Origin: Nonomuraea basaltis
GTDB taxonomy: Bacteria > Actinomycetota > Actinomycetes > Streptosporangiales > Streptosporangiaceae
Direction of reading: 5' to 3'
NCBI RefSeq assembly: GCF_005893125.1
Contig: NZ_VCJS01000061.1
Span: 1-62,190 of the forward strand
Length of the DNA stretch: 62,190 nt
In this document: positions 16,346-24,899 of the stretch, piece after piece
How positions within the stretch are numbered: position 1 is the first letter of the stretch
Layout: each line of letters begins with the position of its first letter
Made by a program: the position numbers and the translations under genes
The notes under the pieces: generated by a model
The model's input: only the letters and a program-made list of their open reading frames with translations
What the model was told of the DNA's origin: nothing
The model's database searches: none

Positions 16346-18373
16346 GTGCCAACGGCACAGCCGCTCAGAACGGGGGACCCGCAGCGACTCGGAGCTTACG
16401 AGCTTTCGGGACGCCTGGGTGAGGGCGGTCAAGGCGCGGTGTTCCTCGGTTCGAGGAGCGGGGAGACATACGCGGTCAAGCTGCTGCATGGGCCGGTGGG
16501 GGACGAGCGGGCGGCGTTCCTGCGGGAGGTCGAGCTGGCCAAGCACGTGGCGAGGTTCTGCACGGCCCAGGTGATCGACGCCGGGTTCGACGAGGGCCGG
16601 CCGTACATCGTGAGCGAGTACGTCGACGGGCCGTCGCTGCAGCGGGAGGTCGCGCTCACCGGGCCGCGGCGCGGCGGCGCGCTGGAACGGCTCGCCGTCA
16701 GCACCGCCACCGCGATCGTGGCGATCCACCGCGCGGGCATCGTCCACCGGGACTTCAAGCCGCAGAACGTGCTGCTCGGGTCGGACGGGCCGCGCGTGAT
16801 CGACTTCGGCCTGGCCAGGGCGCTGGACGCGGCGGCCACGGTGAGCGGCAGGGGCGTGGGGACGCCCGCGTACATGGCGCCCGAGCAGATCACGGCGTCG
16901 GCCGTCACGGGGAAGGCGGACGTGTTCTCGTGGGGTGCGACGATGTGCTTCGCGGCCAACGCGTCGGCGCCGTTCGGGCAGGACTCGGTGGCGCCGGTGC
17001 TGCACCGCATCCTGACCGCGCCGCCCGAGCTCGGCATGTTGGCCGGCCGGCTGCGGACGCTGGTCGAGGCATGTCTGGACAAGGACGCGCGGAACCGGCC
17101 GACCAGCAGGGAGCTGCTGTTCGAGCTGCTGGGGGAGTCGGATGAGGTGCCGGCCGAGGTGCTGAGCACGCCTCCGCCGCACATCCTGCGGGTCACGCCG
17201 TCGCTGATCCCCGGGCCCCGGCCGCCCATGGCGGAGCCGGAGGCCACGGGGGCGCCCGGGGGGTACGTGCTGCCGGGGCAAGGCGCGGGCGATGACCAGG
17301 CATCCGGGTCCGGGGATGGGGATCAGAGCGGCTCCGACGCTTGGGACGGCACCGGTGTGCCGGGTTCTGCAGGCGGTGGCATGGCGGCTGACGTGAGAAC
17401 CAGCGGGCCGGCGTCCGGTCCCGGCTTGGCGTCCGGTCCCGGTTCGGCCTCCGGGCCTGGGGTGAGCGGCGATGGTCAGGGCAGGAAAGGCTGGCCCAGG
17501 GCGGCCGTCGCCGTATCGGTCGCCCTGCTGGCGACCGCCGTCGCGCTGCTCGCCGTGATCGTGCCCATGCTGGACAAGGACGGTCAGGCGTCGCAGGCAG
17601 CCGAGCCGCCGGCATCCGCGCAGTCGGAGCCGGTGCCGTCCAAGCCCTTCACCCAGAAGTCGTCCCCGGCCAAGCCCAAGGAAACGCAGCAAACGAGCAA
17701 GCCGGCCGCCGATCCACCGGTGGTGCGGCCGGTGACGGTCCCGATCCCGGTCCTGACCGGACTGGATCGGGCCGCGGCGCTCAAGGCCATCAAGCGGGCC
17801 GGGCTGGTGCCTGGGCCCGTCACCAAGCTCGACTCACCGCGGAAGGTCGGCCAGGTGCTGAGCAGCCGGCCCGCCTCAGGCACGGTCGTGGCCAAGGGCA
17901 GCACGGTGTCGCTGCAGGTGTCGGCGGGGCTGGCCGTGCCTTCCGTCGTCGGCCTTCAGCGCAAGGCGGCCGAGACCGCCCTGACCGGTGCGGGCCTCGC
18001 GGTCGGCACGGTCACCCGCTCCTGCTCGGACCAGCCGGACGGCCGGGTCCTCGCCACGCAGCCCCAGGCGGGCCGCCGGGTCGCGGGCGGCACCCCGGTG
18101 GCCCTCACAGTGGCACGCAAGGGCGTCGCGGTCCCGTCCGTCGCCGGCCGGCCGGGGGAGGACGGGCGTGCGGCGCTGGTGGCGGCCGGGTTCAGGGTAC
18201 GGACCCAGGGGCAGGTCGTGGAGGACGAGTCGCGGGTGGGCATGATCCTCAGCCAGAGCGTCCAGCCGGGCACCTGCGCGCAGCCGGGAGCTCTGGTCGT
18301 GATCGTCATCGGCCTGGAGGGCCAGTCGGGCCCCGACCCGACCGAGCCCTCAGAAACCCCGTCCGGCCCGTAG
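16346..18373 (+). CDS. Ser/Thr protein kinase with extracellular PASTA repeats (PknB type)
   Basis: A 675-residue protein. The kinase domain (residues 14-280) has LGEGGQG, Lys in YAVKLL, HRDFKPQN (134-141; Phe replaces the usual Leu after HRD) and DFG (153-155). A Gly/Ser/Pro-rich linker precedes one membrane span (AAVAVSVALLATAVALLAVIV). About three PASTA units follow (for instance PSVVGLQRKAAETALTGAGL), which in PknB homologues bind muropeptides or lipid II. The start is GTG 16346, with GAGGGGAGG seven bases upstream; an in-frame GTG at 16322 lacks one. It may be cotranscribed with the preceding kinase. Confidence 0.9.
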   Translation: MPTAQPLRTGDPQRLGAYELSGRLGEGGQGAVFLGSRSGETYAVKLLHGPVGDERAAFLREVELAKHVARFCTAQVIDAGFDEGRPYIVSEYVDGPSLQREVALTGPRRGGALERLAVSTATAIVAIHRAGIVHRDFKPQNVLLGSDGPRVIDFGLARALDAAATVSGRGVGTPAYMAPEQITASAVTGKADVFSWGATMCFAANASAPFGQDSVAPVLHRILTAPPELGMLAGRLRTLVEACLDKDARNRPTSRELLFELLGESDEVPAEVLSTPPPHILRVTPSLIPGPRPPMAEPEATGAPGGYVLPGQGAGDDQASGSGDGDQSGSDAWDGTGVPGSAGGGMAADVRTSGPASGPGLASGPGSASGPGVSGDGQGRKGWPRAAVAVSVALLATAVALLAVIVPMLDKDGQASQAAEPPASAQSEPVPSKPFTQKSSPAKPKETQQTSKPAADPPVVRPVTVPIPVLTGLDRAAALKAIKRAGLVPGPVTKLDSPRKVGQVLSSRPASGTVVAKGSTVSLQVSAGLAVPSVVGLQRKAAETALTGAGLAVGTVTRSCSDQPDGRVLATQPQAGRRVAGGTPVALTVARKGVAVPSVAGRPGEDGRAALVAAGFRVRTQGQVVEDESRVGMILSQSVQPGTCAQPGALVVIVIGLEGQSGPDPTEPSETPSGP

Positions 18374-18400
18374 CCACGCCGCCGTGCCTGATCGTCCGCT

Positions 18401-18928
18401 TCAGGTGACCAGCAATTCCAGCAGCACGGCCCTGACCTGCTCCTCCGGCAGCTCCATCGTCTTCACCACGCCCCACTGCAGGGCCCCGAGCAGGGCCCAG
18501 CACCGGACCCTGGTCTCCGCGTCGGGGTCCTCGCCCGCGAGCTTGGCGAAGATCCCGTCCCGGAACGTCCTGATCGCCGCGGCCTCCGAGTCCGGTGACA
18601 CGGGGGAGACGGCGTCGTCGCCGGCCAGGTCCTCCATGAACAGGCGGATCACCGAGCGGTAGCCCACCGCGAACTCGACCAGTGCCTCCATGAACTCCTG
18701 CCGGCTCGCGTAGCGGGTGCCGAGGAGCACGAGCATGTCGCCGGCCGCCGGGGAGAGCAGCTCCGAGGCCAGGCGGTCCTTCGGATGGAAGTGGTAGGCG
18801 ACGGCCGTCTTGGTCAGGCCGACGGCGGCGGCGATATCGGCCAGGGACGTGGCCGCGTAGCCGCGCTCGGCGAACAGCTCTCTGGCGGCGGCCAGGATCC
18901 GGGTGCGGGTGTCGTCGGCTGTGGTCAT
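18401..18928 (-). CDS. TetR-family repressor of the MMPL transporter
   Basis: A 175-residue protein. The N-terminal helix-turn-helix is textbook: RTRILAAARELFAERGYAATSLADIAAAVGLTKTAVAYHFHPKDRL (residues 8-53). It is divergent from the MMPL transporter gene, and a near-perfect inverted repeat lies in the 98-base gap. The classical arrangement implies that it represses both itself and the transporter until an exported compound binds its C-terminal domain. The ligand is unknown. Confidence 0.9.
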   Translation of the reverse strand: MTTADDTRTRILAAARELFAERGYAATSLADIAAAVGLTKTAVAYHFHPKDRLASELLSPAAGDMLVLLGTRYASRQEFMEALVEFAVGYRSVIRLFMEDLAGDDAVSPVSPDSEAAAIRTFRDGIFAKLAGEDPDAETRVRCWALLGALQWGVVKTMELPEEQVRAVLLELLVT

Positions 18929-18979
18929 CGTCTCATTTTTCCTGTTGGAAACAGCCTGCGCTATTTGGCGTCTTATCGT

Positions 18980-19005
18980 ACGTCCTGTACGACCGTACAG
19001 GACGT
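18980..19005. promoter_or_regulatory. Near-perfect TetR operator
   Basis: ACGTCCTGTACG at 18980-18991 and CGTACAGGACGT at 18994-19005 are exact reverse complements, separated by AC. Arms of twelve bases in the short gap between a tetR gene and its divergent transporter are strong evidence for the repressor binding site. It ends 21 bases before the transporter start, so it should block initiation directly. Confidence 0.85.
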
Positions 19006-19026
19006 CCGTCGAGTGGGGGCTGAGCG

Positions 19027-21243
19027 ATGACGCGGTTGCTGGGACGGCTGGGTGGCTGGTGTGCCCGCCATGGGAAGATCGTGCTGCTGTTATGGGTGGT
19101 CGCGGCCGCCGGGCTGATGGGCTCGAGTCTCGCCTTCAGCAGCCCGACCAGCAACGACGCGAGCATCCCCGGCACTGACGCGCAGCGCGCGCACGACCTC
19201 ATGAAAGAGGGCTTCGGGCCGGGCTACGGCCAGGGCGGCACGATGCAGCTCCTGCTGTACTCCGCCGACGGGCCCCTCACCGAGGACAAGCGCAAGCGGG
19301 CCGTGGAGGAGTCCGTCGACCGGCTGCGTACGATGCCGCACGTCACGCAGGTCGACACCCCGTTCCGCAGGGGCGGCATCGCCTCCAACCTGCAGATCGG
19401 CCTCATCACCATACGCATGCAGGGCCACGACACCGCCAAACTGGCCGAGACCACGCAGGCCCTGTCGAAGGCCGCGGACCCGGCGCGGGCCGCCGGGCTG
19501 GAGGTGGTGCCCGCCGACAGCTCCACCCCCGCCGACAAGGAGATCAAGACCGGCCCCAGCGAGATCATCGGCGTGGTCTGCGCGCTGCTGGTGCTGGTGT
19601 TCGCGTTCGGGACGCTGGTGGCCGCGATGATCCCGATCTTCGCCGCGCTGATCAGCGTCGCGTCAGGACTCGGCGTGATCGGCCTGCTCGGCTGGGTCGT
19701 GGACATGCCCAAGCAGGCCGGCATCATGGCCACGATGATCGGGCTCGGCGTCGGCATCGACTACGCGTTGTTCCTGCTGTCCCGGCACCGCAGGCTGCTG
19801 GCCGAGGGCGTGCCGGTCGTGGAGTCCGTACGGCGCACCGTGGCCAGCTCGGGCGGCGCCGTCGTCTTCGCCGGGGGCACGGTGATCATCGCGTTGAGCG
19901 CGCTGATGCTGGCCGGCTTCCCGCTGCTGGCCACGCTCGGCTGGGTCACCGGCATCTCCGTCGTCGCCGCCGTGCTGACCTCGGTCACCCTCGTCCCGGC
20001 CCTGCTCGGGCTGCTCGGTCACCGCGTCAACGCGCTCCAGGTGCCTTTCCTGCGCGGCGCCGGCTCGTCGGGCTCCGGCTGGGCGGGCCTCGGGTCGTGG
20101 GTGGCGCGCCGCCCGTGGCGGGTGCTGCTCGCCAGCGTGGTGGTGCTGGGCGCGCTGGCCGCGCCCGCGCTCGCGCTGAAGCTCGGGCCGCTCGACGAGG
20201 GGTACGGCACCCAGGGCTCGGAGCCCCGGCGTGCCTATGAGCTGATGGCCACCGGCTTCGGCCCCGGCGCCAACGGCCCTCTGATCGTGATCGCCGAGCT
20301 GCCCTCGAAGGCCGGCGGACCGAAGGATCCGATCGTCGACCAGGTCGTCCGCGAGGTGAAGGCGATCGACGGCGTCGTTCACGTGGCCGACCCCAAGGTC
20401 AACGTCTCCGGCCGGTCGGTCCTGCTGCAGACCGTCACCGACTACGCCCCCAGCGACAGCCGGGCCGCCGGCGTCGTCAGGGACATCAGGGCCATCTCGC
20501 TGCCCGGCGTCGACCTGCACGTCGGCGGCGAGGTCGCGGGGATGACCGACGCCGGGGACCGCATGGCCGAGCGCACCCCGCTCGTCATCGGCGTGGTGGT
20601 GCTGCTCAGCGCCCTGCTCCTGCTGCTCGCCTTCCGCGCGCCGGTCGTCGCGGTCAAGGCCGCGGTGATGAACCTGGTCTCGCTCGGTGCCGCGTTCGGC
20701 TCGCTGGCGCTGGTGTTCTCGGTCGGGCTGGGCAGCGGGCTGGTGGGCATGGACGCGCCGGCGAGCTCGTCGTACGTGCAGAGCCTCTTCTTCTCGGTGC
20801 CGATCGAGAGCTACGTGCCGCTGATGCTGTTCGCGGTGCTGTTCGGGTTGTCGATGGACTACGAGGTGTTTCTGCTGACGGCGGTACGGCAGGCGTACAC
20901 GCGGCACGGGGACAACGCGCGGGCGGTGGCGGAGGGGCTCGGCGCGACGGGCCGGGTGATCACGTCCGCCGCGCTCATCATGGTGGCCGTCTTCGTGGCG
21001 TTCATCGCGTACCCCGACCCGATGGTGAAGACGTTCGGGGTGGGGCTGGCGGTGGCGATCGCGGTGGACGCCACGATCATCCGGGGGTTCCTCGTGCCCG
21101 CGACCATGGTCCTGCTCCGGCGGCTGAACTGGTGGTGCCCGCGCTGGCTGGACCGCCTGCTGCCGAACCTGTCCGTGGAGGGCAACGAGGAGGAGCACGA
21201 GCCGGCTCCCCAGCCTCGCGAGCCCGTCAAGCTGGGTGTCTAG
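19027..21243 (+). CDS. MMPL-family RND transporter
   Basis: A 738-residue polytopic membrane protein with the twofold RND architecture: one span near residues 18-38, an extracytoplasmic loop, then a bundle of about five spans (170-330), repeated in the second half (span near 370, loop, bundle 510-690). Two MMPL signatures are visible, GLGVGIDYALFLLSRHR and FGLSMDYEVFLLTAVRQ, each with the proton-relay Asp-Tyr pair. Members export lipids, siderophores or drugs driven by the proton gradient. It is controlled by the divergent TetR, so a small-molecule substrate is likely. Confidence 0.9.
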   Translation: MTRLLGRLGGWCARHGKIVLLLWVVAAAGLMGSSLAFSSPTSNDASIPGTDAQRAHDLMKEGFGPGYGQGGTMQLLLYSADGPLTEDKRKRAVEESVDRLRTMPHVTQVDTPFRRGGIASNLQIGLITIRMQGHDTAKLAETTQALSKAADPARAAGLEVVPADSSTPADKEIKTGPSEIIGVVCALLVLVFAFGTLVAAMIPIFAALISVASGLGVIGLLGWVVDMPKQAGIMATMIGLGVGIDYALFLLSRHRRLLAEGVPVVESVRRTVASSGGAVVFAGGTVIIALSALMLAGFPLLATLGWVTGISVVAAVLTSVTLVPALLGLLGHRVNALQVPFLRGAGSSGSGWAGLGSWVARRPWRVLLASVVVLGALAAPALALKLGPLDEGYGTQGSEPRRAYELMATGFGPGANGPLIVIAELPSKAGGPKDPIVDQVVREVKAIDGVVHVADPKVNVSGRSVLLQTVTDYAPSDSRAAGVVRDIRAISLPGVDLHVGGEVAGMTDAGDRMAERTPLVIGVVVLLSALLLLLAFRAPVVAVKAAVMNLVSLGAAFGSLALVFSVGLGSGLVGMDAPASSSYVQSLFFSVPIESYVPLMLFAVLFGLSMDYEVFLLTAVRQAYTRHGDNARAVAEGLGATGRVITSAALIMVAVFVAFIAYPDPMVKTFGVGLAVAIAVDATIIRGFLVPATMVLLRRLNWWCPRWLDRLLPNLSVEGNEEEHEPAPQPREPVKLGV

Positions 21244-21893
21244 GCGTCTGTCCCCGTGGTCTTCTGGTGGCGCCGCCAGGCGAGATAGCCGCCGTCGAGG
21301 GGGCGGGCGTCGCGGCCGTGCGCGCGCAGGAGGCGGACGGCCTCGGGGGAGACCACGCAGTACGGCCCGCCGCAGTACGCCACGATCTCCGCCCCCCTCG
21401 GCAGGTCGTCCAGGCGCCCGCGCAGCTCCGCCAGGGGCACCGAGATCGCCCCCGGGACGTGGCCGGCGGCGTAGTCGGCGGCCGGCCGCACGTCGATGAT
21501 CACCGTGCCGGGGTCGGCCAGCCGGGACGCCAGCTCGTCGGCTGTCACGCCCTCCAGGGAGCCGAGCCGCGCCCGCACGGCGTCGCGCAGGTCGGCGAGC
21601 CGGTCGTGGGCGAACCCCTGCAGCTCGCCGAGGAAGCGCGACACCCGCTCGTCCGCCAGCCGGTAGTAGACGTGGGTGCCCGCCCGCCTGCTGGTCACCA
21701 GATGAGCCGCGCGCAGCTGCTGGAGCTGGGCCGAGGTGTTCTTGAGCGCGACCCCCGCCGCCTCCGCCAGCTCCTCGACCGTGCGCTCGCGCTGGTCGAG
21801 CACGTCCAGCAGGCGCAGCCGCACCGGGCTGGCCAGGGCCTTGCCGACGCGGGCCAGCTGCTGGTAGATCGGCTCCTCCGGGAACTCGGACAT
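21240..21893 (-). CDS. ArsR-family regulator fused to a rhodanese domain
   Basis: This 217-residue protein joins a winged-helix ArsR domain (residues 12-85, VRLRLLDVLDQRERTVEELAEAAGVALKNTSAQLQQLRAAHLV) to a C-terminal rhodanese domain (118-217, VIIDVRPAADYAAGHVPGAISVPL). The rhodanese loop has Cys174 in YCGGPYC plus Cys179, so a persulfide- or thiol-sensing role is possible. Its ATG overlaps the TGA of the cupin gene (TGATG), so the two are translated together. Its stop overlaps by four bases the end of the convergent MMPL gene. Confidence 0.9.
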   Translation of the reverse strand: MSEFPEEPIYQQLARVGKALASPVRLRLLDVLDQRERTVEELAEAAGVALKNTSAQLQQLRAAHLVTSRRAGTHVYYRLADERVSRFLGELQGFAHDRLADLRDAVRARLGSLEGVTADELASRLADPGTVIIDVRPAADYAAGHVPGAISVPLAELRGRLDDLPRGAEIVAYCGGPYCVVSPEAVRLLRAHGRDARPLDGGYLAWRRHQKTTGTDA

Positions 21894-22384
21894 CAGACCA
21901 TGTACTGGTCGTGGCGCAGGTACAGCTCGGTCCACTCCTCCGGGGTGAGCTGCCGGCCGTTGGCGACGATGTCGGCGAGCTCCTCGAAGTAGGCCTCGCG
22001 GGGTGCGCCCGGGGTGAACAGGATCAGCATCGAGGCGGGCACCCCGGACTCGTTGCGGAAGCCGTGCACGCCGCCCTCCGGCACGAACAGGAAGTCGCCG
22101 GGCCCGCCGTCGGCCCACTTTTCGCCGTTGAAGAGCCGGACGGTGCCGGACAGCACGTAGAACGACTCGGTCATCGTCCGGTGGAAGTGCGCGCCGGCGC
22201 CTGACGGGGTCGGGCCCATCTCCCATCGGTACAGGCCGAACGCGCCGTTCGTCGAGGCGCCCGTGCTGAGGTAGTGCACCTGCGTCCTGTCGCCGATCGA
22301 CAGGTCCGGCGGCGTGTCGGCGGTGCGCAGGACGCCGCTGTGCTCGCCGGACTCACCCTGGTAGCGGGTCGGGGGGTACGACAT
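21893..22384 (-). CDS. Cupin-domain protein
   Basis: A 163-residue single-domain cupin. Motif 1 is GAHFHRTMTESFYVLSGTVRLFNGEKW (metal ligands His, His, Glu) and motif 2 is PGDFLFVPEGGVHGFRN. Such proteins bind a metal and act as dioxygenases, isomerases or sensors; the reaction is not predictable. A strong GAAGGAGG precedes the start. It is the first gene of a cupin/arsR-rhodanese operon, with a short inverted repeat just upstream. Confidence 0.85.
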   Translation of the reverse strand: MSYPPTRYQGESGEHSGVLRTADTPPDLSIGDRTQVHYLSTGASTNGAFGLYRWEMGPTPSGAGAHFHRTMTESFYVLSGTVRLFNGEKWADGGPGDFLFVPEGGVHGFRNESGVPASMLILFTPGAPREAYFEELADIVANGRQLTPEEWTELYLRHDQYMV

Positions 22385-22401
22385 GTCGCCTCCTTCTAAT
22401 G

Positions 22402-22419
22402 TTCTAAGGAAGCTTAGAA
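22402..22419. promoter_or_regulatory. Inverted repeat upstream of the cupin/arsR operon
   Basis: TTCTAAG at 22402-22408 and CTTAGAA at 22413-22419 are exact reverse complements separated by GAAG. The repeat begins about 18 bases upstream of the cupin start. An imperfect palindrome upstream of an operon that encodes an ArsR protein is most simply the autoregulatory operator. Confidence 0.6.
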
Positions 22420-22431
22420 TAGCACCCGGCG

Positions 22432-23520
22432 TCAGAACGTGATGACCGTGCGGGCGACCACGCCCTCGCGTACGTGGGCCACGGCCTCGTTGATCTGGTC
22501 GAGCGGGAGGCGCTCCGAGATCAGGCCGTTGAGGTCCAGCCGGCCCCGCAAGTACTGGCCGGCCAGCATGGGCAGGTCGCGGTGCGGCGCGGCGTCGCCG
22601 CCCTGGGTGCCCATGAGGCGGCGGGAGGCGAACAGCAGGCCCGGGTCCAGCTCGACCGGGTGGCCCGCCGGCGGGCTGCCGACCATGACCGTGGTGCCGC
22701 CGGGCTGGGTCGCCGCGAACGCCTGCGCCAGGACGCCGGGGGCGCCCGTCGCGTCGAAGGCGTAGTCGACGCCGCCCTTCACCAGCTCGCCCACCTGCCG
22801 CGGGAGGTCGTCCACGAGGAGGGTGTGGGTGGCGCCGAAGCGCTCGGCGAGCTTGAGCTTCTGCTCGGCCACGTCGGCGGCGACGATCGTGGTCGCGCCC
22901 GCGAGCACCGCGCCCTGGATGACGTTGAGCCCGACCCCGCCGCAGCCGGCGACGAGGACGGCGGCGCCGGGCGGCACCCTGGCCACGTTCATGACCGCGC
23001 CGACGCCGGTGACGACGCCGCAGGCCAGCAGGCACATCGCGTCGAACGGGGCGGTCTTCGGGATCTTCACGCACATGGCCTCTGCGACGACCGCGTACTC
23101 GGCGAACGAGCCGATGCCGATGAAGCGGCGGGTCTCCTGGCCGTCGAGGGTGATCCTGGGCAGGCCGCCCATGATGGTCGGCAGCCGGGCGGGGCCCGAG
23201 CACAGGTGGAAGCGGCCCGCGCCGCACTGCCGGCACCGGCCGCAGGGGCCGTTCATGGCGATGATGACGTGGTCGCCGGGCGTGACGGAGGTGACGCCCG
23301 CGCCGGCGCTCTCCACCACGCCCGCGCTTTCGTGCCCGAGGATGAACGGGGGCTTGCTCACCACGGGGCTCTTGCCGTCGATGGCCTTGAGGTCGGAGCC
23401 GCACACGCCCGACGCCTTGATCCGGACGCGGACCTCGCCGGGACCCGGATCGGCGATCTCGACCTCGCGGATCTCCATGGGGGCGTGGAATCCGGTCAGC
23501 ACGGCGGCGCGCATCAGCAT
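22432..23520 (-). CDS. Zinc-dependent alcohol dehydrogenase (MDR family)
   Basis: A 362-residue medium-chain dehydrogenase. Catalytic zinc ligands are Cys40 in GVCGSD, His63-Glu64 in LGHESAG, and a later Cys (LLACGVVTG). The structural zinc lobe CGRCRQCGAGRFHLC has all four cysteines. The Rossmann motif is AGCGGVGLNVIQ. The Cys ligand and the GVVTGVGAVMN block are like the class III/mycothiol-dependent branch. The frame extends upstream, but the ATG at 23520 is the first that fits the family N-terminus. It is divergent from the ABC transporter genes and shares operators with them. Confidence 0.85.
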   Translation of the reverse strand: MLMRAAVLTGFHAPMEIREVEIADPGPGEVRVRIKASGVCGSDLKAIDGKSPVVSKPPFILGHESAGVVESAGAGVTSVTPGDHVIIAMNGPCGRCRQCGAGRFHLCSGPARLPTIMGGLPRITLDGQETRRFIGIGSFAEYAVVAEAMCVKIPKTAPFDAMCLLACGVVTGVGAVMNVARVPPGAAVLVAGCGGVGLNVIQGAVLAGATTIVAADVAEQKLKLAERFGATHTLLVDDLPRQVGELVKGGVDYAFDATGAPGVLAQAFAATQPGGTTVMVGSPPAGHPVELDPGLLFASRRLMGTQGGDAAPHRDLPMLAGQYLRGRLDLNGLISERLPLDQINEAVAHVREGVVARTVITF

Positions 23521-23550
23521 GCGCCACACGGTAACCCGGTGCCGAATTGT

Positions 23551-23630
23551 GAGCAAGCGGTTGCTCGGTAGCCCGTTGACACCCTTCCTGGGCGAATTTA
23601 CGCTCGGCACAAAACCAAGCGAGCGCTAGG
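23551..23630. promoter_or_regulatory. Divergent control region: promoter and two operator-like repeats
   Basis: An inverted repeat GAGCAA-GCGG-TTGCTC lies at 23551-23566; read on the minus strand it is almost identical to the site at 13941. A second, CCAAGCG-AG-CGCTAGG, lies at 23615-23630. Between them, TTGACA at 23576-23581 and TACGCT at 23599-23604 are separated by 17 bases and would make a good housekeeping promoter for the transporter operon, with the second repeat in position to block it. The protein that binds is unknown, probably TetR-type. Confidence 0.55.
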
Positions 23631-23648
23631 CCAAATCGCGAGGAAACC

Positions 23649-24899
23649 ATGATTGTACGGCGGGGTGTGGCGGTGGCGCTCACGATGGCGCTGCTCGTGG
23701 CCGGGTGTGCGGCTCAGCAAAGGGGCGCGTCCCAGCAGGAGGGTGCGGCCGTGCCAGGCGTGACCGGCACGACGGTCAAGGTCGGCGGCGTGCTGACCAA
23801 GACCAGCGCCAGCGGATACTCGACCAAGGACGCCGAGATCGGCGCCAAGGCCAGGTTCGAACGGGCCAACGCCGAGGGCGGCGTGCACGGGCGCAAGATC
23901 GAGTTCCTCGGGGCCGAGGACGACGGGCAGGACGCCGCCAAGGGCGACGCGGCGGCCAAGAAGCTCGTGCAGAAGGACCAGGTGTTCGCCCTGGTCCCGG
24001 TGCACGCGCCCAACTTCGGCGGCGCCGCCTTCCTGGAGCAGCAGGGCGTGCCGTGGTTCGGCTGGGCGACAGGGCCGCAGTGGTGCGGCACCAAGACAGG
24101 GTTCGGCTACAACGGCTGCCTTGCGCCCAAGCAGGGCGCGGGATCCCAGACGTGGTGGGGCCGGCAGATGGCCGACCTGATCGGCGGCGCCGAGGGCAAG
24201 AGCGTCTACGTCCAGACCAGCGACTCCAGCGGCAGCAAGTACGGCGGCACCACCATCTCCCAGTCGTTCACCGCAGCCGGCTTCAAGCTCGTCGGCGTCA
24301 ACTCCGGCCTGCCGGCCGCCGCCCCGCCACCTGACTGGCTCCCGTACGTCAACAAGATCATGACTTCGAACGGCGGCAAAGCGCCCGACGTCGTGGTCTC
24401 GGTGATCGCGGGCACCAAGTTCAACGTCGGCCTGTACTCGGCGCTCAAGCGGGCCGGCTACAAGGGCGTGCTCACGGACGCGACCAGCTACGACGCCGCC
24501 ATCCTCAAGGACCCGGCCAGCGCGCAGGCCCTGGAGGGCGTGATCGCCGCGCCGATGTTCGAGCCCTTCGAATCCAGCGCCCCCGAGATCGCGCAGCTCA
24601 AGCAGGACGTCGAGAAGGTCTCCCCCGGCACGCAGCTGACCCAGCACCTGGCGATCGGCTACTGGGCCGCCGACATCTTCCTCGACATGCTCGACAAGAC
24701 CGGCAAGGACCTCACCAGGGAGAAGTTCCTGGCCACGGGCAACGGCTCGTACACCTACGAGAACGCCGGCTTCGGCAGGATCCAGTACCCCAAGGACCAC
24801 AGCGAGCCGAACGGCTGCGGCGCCCTGGTCAAGCTGGAGAACGGCGCCTTCCAGGTGGCCAAGAGCATGAAGTGCTTCGACAACGTGCCGCTCAAATGA
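23649..24899 (+). CDS. Branched-chain amino-acid-type ABC transporter, substrate-binding lipoprotein
   Basis: This 416-residue protein has a lipoprotein signal ending in LVAGC (Cys20), so it is anchored on the outer face of the membrane. The mature part opens GVTGTTVKVGGVLTKTSASGYSTKDAEIGAKARFERANAEGGVHGRKIEFLG, the standard periplasmic-binding type I fold of LivJ/amide-binding proteins. Family ligands range from branched amino acids to amides and aromatic acids. Its TGA overlaps the ATG of the fused permease-ATPase gene. Confidence 0.9.
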   Translation: MIVRRGVAVALTMALLVAGCAAQQRGASQQEGAAVPGVTGTTVKVGGVLTKTSASGYSTKDAEIGAKARFERANAEGGVHGRKIEFLGAEDDGQDAAKGDAAAKKLVQKDQVFALVPVHAPNFGGAAFLEQQGVPWFGWATGPQWCGTKTGFGYNGCLAPKQGAGSQTWWGRQMADLIGGAEGKSVYVQTSDSSGSKYGGTTISQSFTAAGFKLVGVNSGLPAAAPPPDWLPYVNKIMTSNGGKAPDVVVSVIAGTKFNVGLYSALKRAGYKGVLTDATSYDAAILKDPASAQALEGVIAAPMFEPFESSAPEIAQLKQDVEKVSPGTQLTQHLAIGYWAADIFLDMLDKTGKDLTREKFLATGNGSYTYENAGFGRIQYPKDHSEPNGCGALVKLENGAFQVAKSMKCFDNVPLK

